Origin: JAAFHB01 sp963675995
GTDB taxonomy: Bacteria > Bacteroidota > Bacteroidia > Bacteroidales > Prolixibacteraceae
DNA length: 64,000 nucleotides
Assembly (NCBI GenBank): GCA_963675995.2
Contig: CAXXIY010000002.1
Span: 2,914,001-2,978,000, forward strand
Direction: 5' to 3'
Shown piece by piece: positions 14,976 to 25,387 of this stretch (its first letter is position 1; each line of letters begins with the position of its first letter). The notes beneath the pieces were generated by a model that was given only the letters and a program-made list of their open reading frames with translations, had not been told where the DNA came from and made no database searches. The translations under genes and the position numbers were made by a program.

Positions 14976-17737
14976 TCCGATTAAAAATCCTATTTTCAGC
15001 CATGGCTATTCTGGTGGCTTTCAACACTTATGCTCAGAATTCAGCTACTGTCATCAATTTAACCTGTGAATCAAAGGTAAATCCCCTCGGTATTGAGGTG
15101 AAGAATCCCCGTTTTAGCTGGGAAATCAAATCAGCTGAAAAAAATACCCACCAATCAGCTTATCGCATTCTGATCGCCGACACTCCCGAGAAACTGAAGA
15201 ATAATATTGGCAATATCTGGGATTCAGACCTTAAAAAATCAGATCAATCATCACAGATTGAATACCAGGGAGCACCTTTAACGCCTGAAAAAAAATATTA
15301 CTGGAAAGTTAAAGTATTTAATCAATCAGGAAAAGAGACTCCCTGGAGCGAAATAGCATCGTGGCAAATGGGATTGTTTTCTTCGACCGACTGGGATAAA
15401 GCTGTCTGGATCTGTTTTGAAAATCTTCCCGATTCAATGCGAGTGGTTCCGGGAGTTCATGGCGATGGGAACAAGTTGGGAACAAAAGCGATGATACGCG
15501 ATATCATACCTCAATTCAGAAAAGAATTTGCTGTCGGGAAAGCTATTAAAAATGCAACGCTTTACATCAGTGGATTAGGTCAATACGAAGCAACAATAAA
15601 TGGAACAAAAGTAGGAAAAAGTTTTCTGGCACCTGGATGGACCAACTACGATAAAGTTTGTCTTTATAATACCTATGATGTAACAAATCAATTAAAAATT
15701 GGTAAAAATGCCCTGGGAGTAATTGTTGGAAACGGATTTTACAACGTCAACCGCGAACGTTACCGCAAACTGGTGATTGCCTATGGCTACCCAAAGATGA
15801 TCAGCAAGCTGAGAATCAATTATACGGATGGGACATCTTCAGTCATCGTTTCCGGAAGTGACTGGAAATGTGCACCCTCGCCAATAACTTATACAAGCAT
15901 TTATGGCGGAGAGGATTATGACGCTACCAGAGAACAAAAGGGTTGGGACCTGCCCGATTTTGATGACTCGGCATGGAAATCACCCCTTTCTGCAACAGTA
16001 CCAGCTGGCAGGTTAACCTCCGAATCCGATTATCCATTATCAGTCCGTGAAATAATTAAGGTAAAAAAAACGGAGCAACCACAACCTGGCACCTACCTTT
16101 ACGATTTTGGTCAGAATTGCTCGGGAATCATTGAACTGAAAGTAACCGGCAAAAAAGGTTCTGTAATTAAAATGATGCCCGGAGAGTTAATTACTAAGGA
16201 TAAAAAGATCAACCAGAAAGCTTCGGGCGGACCATATTTTTATACCTACACCCTCAAAGGGGAGGGTGTTGAAACCTGGCGACCTCGATTTACCTACTAC
16301 GGCTTCAGATATTTATCGGTGGAAGGAGCTGCACCTAAATCGGAAAAATCGGGATCCAACACACCAAAAATAATCGATTTACATTTGCTTCATACCTGCA
16401 ATTCAGCACCAAAGGCAGGTGAATTCACCTGTTCAAATCAACTCTTCAACCAGATTTATACGCTGATTGACTGGGCCGTTCGAAGTAATACCCAAAGTGT
16501 AATGACCGACTGTCCACACCGCGAAAAACTAGGTTGGCTCGAACAGACCTATCTGATGGGAGCATCAATGTTTTATAACTATGATCTTTATTCGCTTTAT
16601 TCCAAAGCAATTCGCGATATGATTGCAGATCAGACCCCTAAAGGATTGATTCCTGATATTGCTCCGGAATTTGTCCCCTTTGGGGGTGGTTTCCGTGACT
16701 CTCCCGAATGGGGAAGCGCAGGAGTTATCCTCCCCTGGATGGTATGGCAGTGGTATGGAGATCGATCCATCATTGAAGAAGCAATACCAATGATGAAAAA
16801 ATATGTTGCTTTTCTTGGGACCAAAGCCAATGGTCACATCCTTTCACATGGATTGGGCGATTGGTTTGACTATGGACCAAAATCACCGGGAGAAGCTCAG
16901 TTAACCCCTAAAGCGCTGACCGCCACTGCAATCTGGTATTACGATATTGTTTTACTTTCAAAAATGATGGAACTTACAGATCGTAAAGATGATGCAAAAA
17001 AAATGACAGCTCTGGCCAGCGAGGTAAAGAATGCCTTTAACGCCAAATTTTTTAATCGCACAACTAAGGTTTACTCAACCGGAAGTCAGACCGCCATGTC
17101 AATGCCATTGGTCGTAGGCCTGGTTGAGGAGAAAGACAGGAAAATTGTTTTTGATAATCTTGTGGATTCGATCACAAAATCGGGAAAATCATTAACAGCC
17201 GGCGATATTGGTTTTCATTTTTTGGTTAAGGCCCTTGAGGAGGGTGGCGGATCGCAATTGTTGTTTGATATGAACTTTCGGAATGATGTTCCCGGTTATG
17301 GTTTTCAGCTTAAAAAAGGGGCAACTGCCCTGACCGAATCGTGGCCGGCATTGGAGGAAGTGTCGAACAATCACCTGATGCTGGGTCATATCATGGAATG
17401 GTTCTACACTGGGCTCGGAGGAATAAAGCAGGAGGAGAATAGTGTTGGGTTCCAGAATATCATCATCCGACCCCAAATAGTTGGAGATATTACCTGGGTA
17501 AAATCAAGTTATCAGTCACCATATGGGATGATCAGAAGCGATTGGGAAAAAGTGAATAATCAGCTTGAAATGAAGGTTGAGATTCCTGCAAATGCAACTG
17601 CAACGATCTATTTGCCAACAAAAAGGGAGACCTCCGTCACAGAAAATGGAATGAAAGTGGTTGTTTCCAAAAACAGTGATGGCAAATATTTCTGTAAAGT
17701 TGGGTCGGGAAGCTATATATTTCGAATGGGCATATAA
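14972..17737 (+). CDS. GH78 alpha-L-rhamnosidase
   Basis: A 921-residue secreted enzyme with a signal peptide (about 1-21) that cleaves terminal alpha-L-rhamnose with inversion. Order: a fibronectin-like N-terminal domain (about 30-135), jelly-roll domains (about 165-400), the (alpha/alpha)6 barrel (about 430-830) and a C-terminal sandwich. The catalytic region is intact: D513, E518 and E524 in DCPHREKLGWLE, and E789 in LTESWPALEE as likely base. E524 replaces the Asp commonly found at that place. It is coupled by a 4-bp overlap to the GH43-like gene and is followed by a long inverted repeat and then the sigma/FecR/SusCD set. Confidence 0.92.
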   Translation: MIRLKILFSAMAILVAFNTYAQNSATVINLTCESKVNPLGIEVKNPRFSWEIKSAEKNTHQSAYRILIADTPEKLKNNIGNIWDSDLKKSDQSSQIEYQGAPLTPEKKYYWKVKVFNQSGKETPWSEIASWQMGLFSSTDWDKAVWICFENLPDSMRVVPGVHGDGNKLGTKAMIRDIIPQFRKEFAVGKAIKNATLYISGLGQYEATINGTKVGKSFLAPGWTNYDKVCLYNTYDVTNQLKIGKNALGVIVGNGFYNVNRERYRKLVIAYGYPKMISKLRINYTDGTSSVIVSGSDWKCAPSPITYTSIYGGEDYDATREQKGWDLPDFDDSAWKSPLSATVPAGRLTSESDYPLSVREIIKVKKTEQPQPGTYLYDFGQNCSGIIELKVTGKKGSVIKMMPGELITKDKKINQKASGGPYFYTYTLKGEGVETWRPRFTYYGFRYLSVEGAAPKSEKSGSNTPKIIDLHLLHTCNSAPKAGEFTCSNQLFNQIYTLIDWAVRSNTQSVMTDCPHREKLGWLEQTYLMGASMFYNYDLYSLYSKAIRDMIADQTPKGLIPDIAPEFVPFGGGFRDSPEWGSAGVILPWMVWQWYGDRSIIEEAIPMMKKYVAFLGTKANGHILSHGLGDWFDYGPKSPGEAQLTPKALTATAIWYYDIVLLSKMMELTDRKDDAKKMTALASEVKNAFNAKFFNRTTKVYSTGSQTAMSMPLVVGLVEEKDRKIVFDNLVDSITKSGKSLTAGDIGFHFLVKALEEGGGSQLLFDMNFRNDVPGYGFQLKKGATALTESWPALEEVSNNHLMLGHIMEWFYTGLGGIKQEENSVGFQNIIIRPQIVGDITWVKSSYQSPYGMIRSDWEKVNNQLEMKVEIPANATATIYLPTKRETSVTENGMKVVVSKNSDGKYFCKVGSGSYIFRMGI

Positions 17738-17764
17738 CTTATAATTGAAGAAATTCTTAATCAG

Positions 17765-17903
17765 GCAACTGGTGACTAGCCGGAGGCTGCAAATATCTTA
17801 ATAAAAACTGGAGGCTTTCCCCCAAAACAATCAATCTTTTAAAGGGGAAAGGGGTTGGATTCTAAAATATTCTTGCTTGAAGCCAGCTGCGAGCACCAGT
17901 TGC
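17765..17903. repeat. long inverted-repeat element before the ECF sigma gene
   Basis: GCAACTGGTG (17765-17774) pairs perfectly with CACCAGTTGC (17894-17903), and the inside is partly complementary (AGGCT/AGCC segments). At about 139 bp it is too long for a plain terminator and has no T-tract. It could be a small non-coding repeat unit or a structured leader. Confidence 0.4.
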
Positions 17904-17964
17904 TTTAAGATGTAGTATGAACTAATTTTCATTTTATAAATTCAAAGTGAATCCATAATAATCC

Positions 17965-17972
17965 TATCTTTG
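17965..17972 (+). promoter_or_regulatory. -7 promoter box of the ECF sigma gene (TATCTTTG)
   Basis: A match to TAnnTTTG, 33 bp before the ATG, so the sigma gene probably uses the housekeeping sigma factor. Confidence 0.5.
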
Positions 17973-18005
17973 AAAACTGTAGGTGAAGAAAATGTAGTCT
18001 ATTAA

Positions 18006-18596
18006 ATGGGCAAGGAATACCAGGTCAATTCAGACACCCTATTGTGGTATGATTTTATTCAAGGTAACGATGATGCATTCCGTATTATCTACAATAATCA
18101 TGTCCAGTCCCTTTTCAAATATGGTTGTCATTTTACCTGCGACGAAGCTCTCATAAAGGATTGTATTCATGATGTTTTCATTGAACTCGCGAAATACCGC
18201 TCCGGATTAGGGGCTACCAATAATATCAAACTCTATCTCTTTAAATCGTTAAAAAGGAAAATAATTAAATCGATGGATAAATCGGGCATTTTCGGTTCAA
18301 TTGATGTTGATAATCTCCCTTTTTATTATACGATTTCTGCTGAAGATGCGATTGTTGACAACGAATCGGAGCGGTTGCAATACCTGCAGTTAGACAAAGC
18401 GATAGCCACTTTAAGTCCGCGACAAAAAGAGGCCATTTATCTGAAATTTGTTTCCGATCTGAGTTATGAGGAGTTAGGCAAAGTGATGCAACTTAATTAC
18501 CAGTCGGCCCGTAACCTGGTTTTCAGGGGACTTGAAAAGCTAAGGTTGAGCTTACCTAAAAATTTGTTCCTTTTTTTTCTGAGGTCCGGAAATTGA
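18006..18596 (+). CDS. ECF-type RNA polymerase sigma-70 factor (SusCD-associated)
   Basis: A 196-residue cytoplasmic sigma factor. Region 2 spans about residues 24-95 (FRIIYNNHVQSLFKYG, then IKDCIHDVFIELAKYR) and region 4 about 125-180 (LSPRQKEAIYLKFVSDLSYE, then VMQLNYQSARNLVFRGLEKL). Such factors direct transcription of the neighbouring SusC/SusD genes when the partner anti-sigma releases them. The FecR gene follows after 107 bp on the same strand. No PAS, kinase or other sensing domain is fused. Confidence 0.9.
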   Translation: MGKEYQVNSDTLLWYDFIQGNDDAFRIIYNNHVQSLFKYGCHFTCDEALIKDCIHDVFIELAKYRSGLGATNNIKLYLFKSLKRKIIKSMDKSGIFGSIDVDNLPFYYTISAEDAIVDNESERLQYLQLDKAIATLSPRQKEAIYLKFVSDLSYEELGKVMQLNYQSARNLVFRGLEKLRLSLPKNLFLFFLRSGN

Positions 18597-18703
18597 GCAT
18601 GTAATATTCCATGAATAAACATAGTCGACCGCTCTAATAAAATAATTTAAAATCGTTGAGTACAAAATCATCTTTCTTTCCTTATTAAGAAAAATGACTC
18701 AAG

Positions 18704-19894
18704 ATGACACCTTCCAACGAATACAAAAAGGTCGAATTTATCCATAATCCCCACTTTATAGAATGGGTTTTAAAACCAACTAACGAATCGAATCAATATT
18801 GGGAAACCTATTTAAAAGAGAATCCCTCCCAAAAAAAAGAGCTGGAACATACCCGATATTTAATTAAAGGACTCATTAAAGGGGAAAAACTGCTTTCAGA
18901 GCGTGACGTGTTGGCATTGTGGGACAAAATTGAAAAGACGAAAAGCCACCGTAACGCGAAATTTATTCACTTTAAAAGATGGTCCGTAGCAGCAGGAATA
19001 CTTTTAGTTCTGGGTATTTCCGGATGGCAAATGTCCAAATATATCAATCAAAAAACGGCGCCAATTGACTACCAGTCAATTGCGGTTAATATGGATACTT
19101 GTAACGATATCAAACTGATTCTATCAGATAAATCCCAAAAATCCTTTTCCTCAAAAGAGGTTGATTTAAAATATAACTATGAAGGAAAACTCCAGACCAA
19201 AACAGGAAAGCAGATTCATACAGAGGATTTAACGATAAGCACCGAAACCCTGCAGATGAACCAGTTAGTGGTACCCCGGGGAAAACGATCAAGTGTGGAA
19301 CTGGCCGATGGGACCAAACTTTGGCTCAACTCCGGTAGCCGGGCTATTTACCCTGTCGCATTCAAAGGTAAAACCAGAGAGATCTATATCGAGGGAGAGG
19401 GTTATCTCGAGGTGGTACATGATGCTTTAAAACCATTTTATGTGGTAACCGACCAGATAAAATTGAAAGTCTTGGGCACCAAATTCGATATCTCAGCCTA
19501 TAAGGAAGATGATCATGTTTCGGTGGTATTGGTCGAAGGATCTGTTCAGGCTTCATCTCCAACGGAAAAACTGACAATAAAACCCAATCAACTATTTAAT
19601 TACGAAAAGCTTACGCAACGATCAACTATTGAAAAAATCAATGTATTGGAATATGTCTCGTGGAAAGATGGTTGGATGTTATGCAATAAGGAACGAATTC
19701 AATCAATCACCACCATATTATCGAGATATTATGACGTTAAAATTAATTGTAATGACCCTCGATTAAACAACATCACCATAACCGGAAAGCTTGATCTTAA
19801 AAGCAAATGCGAAGATGTGTTTAAAGTCATCTGCACCACTGCCCCTTTAAAATACGAACTAATTGATAATACAATATTTCTGAGTTTAAAATAG
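18704..19894 (+). CDS. FecR-family anti-sigma factor
   Basis: A 396-residue inner-membrane protein. A cytoplasmic N-terminal part (1-90) would hold the ECF sigma; one membrane helix lies at about 92-108. The periplasmic FecR domain (about 195-290) reads VPRGKRSSVELADGTKLWLN and IYIEGEGYLEVVHD. The final 70 residues form the DUF4974-type domain that contacts the STN domain of the transporter. It would pass the signal of substrate binding at the SusC protein to the sigma factor encoded just upstream. The neighbouring SusC does carry an STN domain. Confidence 0.9.
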   Translation: MTPSNEYKKVEFIHNPHFIEWVLKPTNESNQYWETYLKENPSQKKELEHTRYLIKGLIKGEKLLSERDVLALWDKIEKTKSHRNAKFIHFKRWSVAAGILLVLGISGWQMSKYINQKTAPIDYQSIAVNMDTCNDIKLILSDKSQKSFSSKEVDLKYNYEGKLQTKTGKQIHTEDLTISTETLQMNQLVVPRGKRSSVELADGTKLWLNSGSRAIYPVAFKGKTREIYIEGEGYLEVVHDALKPFYVVTDQIKLKVLGTKFDISAYKEDDHVSVVLVEGSVQASSPTEKLTIKPNQLFNYEKLTQRSTIEKINVLEYVSWKDGWMLCNKERIQSITTILSRYYDVKINCNDPRLNNITITGKLDLKSKCEDVFKVICTTAPLKYELIDNTIFLSLK

Positions 19895-19956
19895 ATAAAA
19901 AAGCATTAACCATTAAAACTAAATGCCAATGAAATGAAAACGCCAGACAAAAAAAT

Positions 19957-19984
19957 GACAGGCTATATTGCAGTATAACCTGTC
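19957..19984 (+). other. hairpin between fecR and susC
   Basis: GACAGG (19957-19962) pairs with CCTGTC (19979-19984), with TATA/TATA pairing inside. It starts 63 bp after the fecR stop and lacks a proper T-tract. It may act as a partial terminator or RNA-stability element in front of the highly expressed susC; see the matching hairpin in the second locus. Confidence 0.45.
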
Positions 19985-20040
19985 GTAAGTTTTAACTCAA
20001 ATCGAAATTTTATTTAAGTAAATTAAAACCACACAAATTT

Positions 20041-23000
20041 ATGCAAAAAATCGGGTTATTGGTTCCGTATATCCGGAACTTTAAAAAATTCATGCTGATT
20101 ATGAAATTATGTTCGCTGTTATTACTTGTTTCATTAGCAACAGCATCGGCTAAAACCAGCTATTCACAACAGACCAAATTTACGCTGAATCTTGACCACG
20201 CCACTGTAAAGCAACTTTTCGACAAAATTGAGGAGAGCAGTGAGTTTATTTTTGTCTATTATGATAACATTCTCGACCTCAACAAAGAGGTTACTGTAAC
20301 TGCCGATAATGAAACAGTTGAAGAAATTCTGGAAAAGGTTTTTAAATCTTCTGAAAACACTTATAAAATCTTCGACCGGCAAATTGTTATTGCCAAAAAG
20401 GAGAGTTCAGAAATTGAAGCAAAAGCCACAACTGTTCAGCAACAACAAAAAAGGGAGATCACCGGCTCGGTTAAGGATAGTAACGGTCAACCATTACCCG
20501 GAGTATCCGTTTTTATCAAAGGGACAACAATAGGTACAATCACCGATAACGAGGGTAATTTCTCATTGGCAATTCCTGCAGGGGGAAAAATACTAGCATT
20601 TTCTTTTGTAGGAATGACCGGACAGGAGGTGACCATTGGTAATCAAACAGTTGTTAATATAAAACTACTTGAAGAAACCATTGGCATTAATGAAGTGATG
20701 GTAGTTGGATACGGTACCCAGCGGAAAAATGCAGTGACAGGTGCAGTAACAACAGCAAAATTGGATGTTTATAAAGATGTCCCCGAAAACAATATCATCG
20801 AAAGATTAAAAGGTACTGTAGCCGGATTAAATGTTGGGGAAGCCAACACTGCCGGGGCCGTACCAGGCTTTACAATCAGAGGGCAAAATTCAATTGCAGC
20901 ATCCAGCGCACCACTAATTGTTTTGGATGGCGCAATTTTTAGTGGTTCGATGGCCGATATAGCTCCATTTGATATCGAAAGCGTAACAATACTTAAAGAC
21001 GCGAGTGCGGCAGCAATCTATGGATCAAGATCCTCCAATGGTGTTATACTCATTGAATCAAAAAAAGGAAGCGGAATTGAAGGAAAACCAAAATTCCAGT
21101 TCAATTCAAGCTATGGAGTTGTAAATGAATTAAATCCTTTACGCCTCTATGATGCCAAAGGATACCTTCAAAGGTTGAATGATATTCTAAATGATAACGG
21201 GACAGTGGTAACCGCTGATCAAACCCCAAATTACCTGCAAACCATCGAAAAAAAGAATTATGATGCGACACCGGACCATAAGCCAACTCTAGCTGATCCA
21301 TGGGGTTTAATCAGACAAACCGGATTTAATCAGAATACATCATTGAGCGTTTCAAACCGGACAGATAAACTGATGTATTATATGTCAGGAAATTTCACAA
21401 GCCAAAAAGGAGTTGAAAAGAACGATGTATTTAAACACTATTCGATACGGGCTAATTTGGAATCCAAAGTGACTGACTGGCTTACGCTGGGTATGAAAAC
21501 TTATTTCAGTCTTAGAGATTATCCCGACACGCGTGTATACGGTGCAGGTGCAAATTATTCTCCTTTCGGTCTAAGTCCTTATGCCGACATTTATAACGCA
21601 GACGGGAGTTATAACCAATTTCCGCAAACTACAACCTCTGCTCCCAGCCCATTTTGGGCATACGCCGACGAGGCATATAACAAAACGTACAACCTGAACG
21701 GAATTTTTAACGCCACGATTAAAGTGCCATGGATAAAAGGACTGACCTATACCCCTACTTACTCGCAGACCTTTAATTTTAATGAAAACGGCACTTTTTA
21801 CGGATATAAAACACACATTGGACAACCCGTAAAAGGCGATGGGACAAGAAACTACAGCAGAAACAACACCTCTTTATTGGATCATCTGGTTAAATATAAC
21901 CACACTTTTGCTGATAAACATAACGTGGATCTAACCTTACTCTATTCCACGGAAAAATATAGCTATTTTAGTCAGTCTTCTAATGCAAAAGGATATGATA
22001 ATCCACAATTAGGGACCTATCGCCTTCAGGCAGGACAAACGGCAACTGTCAGTTCAGGCGGAGGTGACACAAAGTCAATTGGACAGATGGCTCGGCTCAC
22101 CTATACCTTTAACGACAAATATGCCATTACAGGAACCTTTCGGAGGGATGGATTTTCCGCTTTTAGCGCCAACAAAAAATATGGTGATTTCCCGTCTGTG
22201 GGTGTTAACTGGAATATTTCCAAAGAATCATTCATGAAAAAAGTATCCTTTATTGATGCACTCTCAATCAGGGGATCCTATGGCACCAACGGCAACCAGT
22301 CAATTGCCGCATACAGTACACTCTCCAAAGTTGCCAATGACTATTATTTCTTTCAGGGAGACAACAATTATACCCAGACTGAGTATATATCCACTTTAGG
22401 CAACCAAAACCTTGGTTGGGAATCGAGAACTGGTTTTAACGCGGGAGTGGACTTTTCAGTTTTAAAGGGGAGGATTTCAGGTTCTGTCGATCTCTATGCC
22501 ACAAAAACAAATAATCTGGCATTTACCCTTAATTTACCCGGTTCATCAGGTTACAGCTCTATTACAGCCAATGCAGGTGAAATAAGAAATAAGGGGATTG
22601 AACTCAACCTAAGTTCGGTGAATATCAAAACAAAAATGTTTCAGTGGAGATCGGAATACTCTTTTTCACTCAACAGAAATAAGGTAGCTCATCTATTAGG
22701 CGATACCAATAAAGATGGTAAAGAAGATGATATCATCTCATCCAATTTATTCATAGGTAGATCTTTAGGCCAATTATATACCTATAAGGTTATTGGTATG
22801 TATCAGCAAGCTGATAAAGATAACGGGACTATTCTTGCAGGATTTCAACCCGGATATTATAAATTAAATGATGTCAACCTTGATGGTAAAATCACCTCAG
22901 ATTTTGACCGTTCATTTATTGGTAATTCAAAGGAAAACTTCCGTTGGAGTTATACCAATACCTTTACATACGGCAACTTAACTTTGTTGGTTTACCTGAA

Positions 23001-23406
23001 CTCCATCTGGGGAGGAAACAACTGGTTCCTTGCATCCAATACACCTTATCGGGATGGATACGCCAATAATGGAGCAATTAATCATGCCGTTTATGATTAC
23101 TGGACCCCCACCAATACAGGTGCTGAATTTCCCCGTCCAAACTATATTGCCAGAGCCGCTGTCTCAGGAGATAAATATTATGACAGAAGTTTTATCAGGC
23201 TACAGAAGGTTGCCCTAAGTTATGACATCACCCAATTTGTAAAAAAATACAAAATTCAGAAATTAGACCTCTCGGTTAGTGCAGACAATCTTGGCACCTA
23301 TTCCCCCCATTGGATTGGCCTTGATCCCGCAACCGGCTCAGGTCTGACCGATAGTGTCATCCCTTCGCTGAGGACAATACTGGTAAGTCTGAATATTAAC
23401 TTTTAA
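20041..23406 (+). CDS. SusC/RagA-family TonB-dependent transporter with STN domain
   Basis: A 1121-residue outer-membrane importer for oligosaccharides. After a leader (about 1-40) come an STN signalling domain (about 45-120), a carboxypeptidase-like beta domain (about 138-220, ITGSVKDSNGQPLPGVSV), the plug with the SusC hallmark NEVMVVGYGTQ at about 219-229, and the 22-strand barrel ending in a C-terminal aromatic (LVSLNINF). The STN domain fits with sensing by the FecR/ECF pair just upstream. The first ATG gives a long n-region; internal ATGs at codons 18 and 21 (MLIMKLC) are possible starts. SusD follows after 10 bp. Confidence 0.95.
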   Translation: MQKIGLLVPYIRNFKKFMLIMKLCSLLLLVSLATASAKTSYSQQTKFTLNLDHATVKQLFDKIEESSEFIFVYYDNILDLNKEVTVTADNETVEEILEKVFKSSENTYKIFDRQIVIAKKESSEIEAKATTVQQQQKREITGSVKDSNGQPLPGVSVFIKGTTIGTITDNEGNFSLAIPAGGKILAFSFVGMTGQEVTIGNQTVVNIKLLEETIGINEVMVVGYGTQRKNAVTGAVTTAKLDVYKDVPENNIIERLKGTVAGLNVGEANTAGAVPGFTIRGQNSIAASSAPLIVLDGAIFSGSMADIAPFDIESVTILKDASAAAIYGSRSSNGVILIESKKGSGIEGKPKFQFNSSYGVVNELNPLRLYDAKGYLQRLNDILNDNGTVVTADQTPNYLQTIEKKNYDATPDHKPTLADPWGLIRQTGFNQNTSLSVSNRTDKLMYYMSGNFTSQKGVEKNDVFKHYSIRANLESKVTDWLTLGMKTYFSLRDYPDTRVYGAGANYSPFGLSPYADIYNADGSYNQFPQTTTSAPSPFWAYADEAYNKTYNLNGIFNATIKVPWIKGLTYTPTYSQTFNFNENGTFYGYKTHIGQPVKGDGTRNYSRNNTSLLDHLVKYNHTFADKHNVDLTLLYSTEKYSYFSQSSNAKGYDNPQLGTYRLQAGQTATVSSGGGDTKSIGQMARLTYTFNDKYAITGTFRRDGFSAFSANKKYGDFPSVGVNWNISKESFMKKVSFIDALSIRGSYGTNGNQSIAAYSTLSKVANDYYFFQGDNNYTQTEYISTLGNQNLGWESRTGFNAGVDFSVLKGRISGSVDLYATKTNNLAFTLNLPGSSGYSSITANAGEIRNKGIELNLSSVNIKTKMFQWRSEYSFSLNRNKVAHLLGDTNKDGKEDDIISSNLFIGRSLGQLYTYKVIGMYQQADKDNGTILAGFQPGYYKLNDVNLDGKITSDFDRSFIGNSKENFRWSYTNTFTYGNLTLLVYLNSIWGGNNWFLASNTPYRDGYANNGAINHAVYDYWTPTNTGAEFPRPNYIARAAVSGDKYYDRSFIRLQKVALSYDITQFVKKYKIQKLDLSVSADNLGTYSPHWIGLDPATGSGLTDSVIPSLRTILVSLNINF

Positions 23407-23416
23407 AATTGCAAAA

Positions 23417-25138
23417 ATGAAAAATATAATCTTTTTATCAATCGTTTTTGTAACACTTGTTACAACTTCGTGTAAAGAGTCATTGACCGAAGTGCCAAAG
23501 GACTTTTATACACCTGAAAACTCCTATACCAATAAAACACAATTTGAATCAGCACTGGCAAATATTTACCTTAGTATCCGACGGGATACCTATTCCTATA
23601 CCGATGGATACCAGGTTTATGATATGTTGGGATTAGACCTTGATTTAGCAGATATCGAAAACAATACTTCGTCTACAAAAACGCAGTATTTTTATTGGTC
23701 AACCATGAATGCAGACAATGGCTTTTCAAGTAAATGGTGGTTAGCATTGTACAAATGGATCGCACAAGCCAATGTAATTATTGACAGGGCTGCTCAGCCA
23801 GCTGCAGTATGGACATCAGATGCAGAGAAAAATGCCATTATCGGTGAAGCCAAATTTTTACGCGCTTTTGCTTACCATTTTCTCGCAAATATGTGGGGAG
23901 GAGTACCCCTGGTTTTAAATGAAACAACAGTTCCAAAATTCGATTATGTCAGGGCTACCCAGACAGAAGTTTGGCAACAATGTAAAAAGGATCTGACAGA
24001 TGCAGTGCAAAGCATGCCAACCATCGATCAATTGAAGGGTGGAAGGGCGCCGCGTGAGGCAGCATACCATCTGTTAAGTGAAATAAATATCTGTCTGAAA
24101 GATTATCAGGGTGCCATAGATGCAGCAACCGCAGTAATTGGCAATGGGAAAAATAGTTTGATGACTGCAAAATTTGGAACATGGGCGAATTTTAAATTCT
24201 CAGGTTACACCTACCAGGGATCAGCTCAGCCTTTTTCAGATGTATATTTCTGTCTTTTTCAGGATGGCAATTTTAATTTCAAGGAAGGAAATAAAGAGGC
24301 AATCTGGAATATAGAACAGGATCCGAATATCAAAGGAGGCGACAATACAGACCTTAGCAGCAGCGGTGGATTTTTCAGAATGGAAAGATGGTGGGGCCCT
24401 ATACCATGGCAGGCAAAGGATAAAAATAATGTGTCGAATTTCTTGCAGGACACATTGATGGGTAGGCCTGTTGGTTATCTGGTAGCCACTGGTTATTCCG
24501 ATTCCCTGATCTGGAAATACAAAGGCGATTTTAACCGCGACATACGCAACTCAGTGCACAATATTGAACGGACCTGGTACTACACAAATCCGGCAAGCGC
24601 TTTTTATGGACAGGCAATTACAAAAACAAATTGTGATGCATCAACCCTTAATTTATGGACACCAAGATTATCACCACAATTTAAGAAGTTTGTTTCAGCC
24701 GTTCATTACGGAAAATTTCAGGATGCGACAAGTAAAAAATGGCATGATAACGGGACGACCTATAAAGATTGGTATATCATGCGTCTTGCAGAAACCTATC
24801 TGTTGCGTGCAGAAGCTTATATGTTGAAAGGCGATCCTTCCAGCGCTGCCAATGATATTAATGCAATAAGAAACAGATCATCTGCCACTCCAGTCGTAGC
24901 CGGAGATGTAAATATGGACCTTATCATTGATGAAAGGGCGAGAGAACTCTACGGAGAAGAATTCAGGCTTAATACCTTGATGAGGACTGGAAAACTCGTG
25001 GATCAACTGACTAAATATAATGGTTATTTTAAAGACAATTCTATCGTTTTTAATCCTGCATGGAAACTATTACCTATTCCGCGAAGAGAAATAGAAGCCA
25101 ATACCGGAGCAGTTTTGGAGCAAAACACTGGATATTAA
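23417..25138 (+). CDS. SusD/RagB-family nutrient-binding lipoprotein
   Basis: A 573-residue surface lipoprotein: the lipobox ends VTTSC with Cys at residue 19. The SusD fold is shown by the TPR-like start (YTNKTQFESALANIYLSIRR), the FLRAFAYHFLANMWGGVPLV helix pair and the C-terminal INAIRNRS plus DERARELYGEEFR segments. It closes over the SusC pore and binds the glycan. It is encoded 10 bp after susC. The protein ends with the usual ...NTGY. Confidence 0.95.
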   Translation: MKNIIFLSIVFVTLVTTSCKESLTEVPKDFYTPENSYTNKTQFESALANIYLSIRRDTYSYTDGYQVYDMLGLDLDLADIENNTSSTKTQYFYWSTMNADNGFSSKWWLALYKWIAQANVIIDRAAQPAAVWTSDAEKNAIIGEAKFLRAFAYHFLANMWGGVPLVLNETTVPKFDYVRATQTEVWQQCKKDLTDAVQSMPTIDQLKGGRAPREAAYHLLSEINICLKDYQGAIDAATAVIGNGKNSLMTAKFGTWANFKFSGYTYQGSAQPFSDVYFCLFQDGNFNFKEGNKEAIWNIEQDPNIKGGDNTDLSSSGGFFRMERWWGPIPWQAKDKNNVSNFLQDTLMGRPVGYLVATGYSDSLIWKYKGDFNRDIRNSVHNIERTWYYTNPASAFYGQAITKTNCDASTLNLWTPRLSPQFKKFVSAVHYGKFQDATSKKWHDNGTTYKDWYIMRLAETYLLRAEAYMLKGDPSSAANDINAIRNRSSATPVVAGDVNMDLIIDERARELYGEEFRLNTLMRTGKLVDQLTKYNGYFKDNSIVFNPAWKLLPIPRREIEANTGAVLEQNTGY

Positions 25139-25177
25139 ATCGATACATTTTTCTTTGAATTTTTAATGCTATAATAA

Positions 25178-25209
25178 AAACGCCTGCCTTATCTAAAGTG
25201 CAGGCGTTT
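25178..25209 (+). terminator. hairpin terminator after susD
   Basis: A perfect 10-bp stem AAACGCCTGC (25178-25187) / GCAGGCGTTT (25200-25209) with a 12-nt loop, 39 bp after the susD stop. The T-run on the plus strand is short (TTTATAATAAT), so termination may be moderate. Confidence 0.75.
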
Positions 25210-25306
25210 ATAATAATAGGATGTTGTGATTGATTACTGATCCTACATACCGATGAATAAAAATAATTGCAACTGCAGATAATGGGCAAGTTTCAATGAA
25301 TATGGT

Positions 25307-25314
25307 AAATTTGA
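25307..25314 (+). promoter_or_regulatory. -7 promoter box before the Gfo/Idh/MocA gene (TAAATTTG)
   Basis: A match to TAnnTTTG, 73 bp before the ATG and after the terminator. Confidence 0.4.
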
Positions 25315-25387
25315 TGTAGCATTCATCACGCTTCAAAGTCATGTAATAAATGCATGTTTTCGGAATATTAATTTAAAAGTTATTCAA

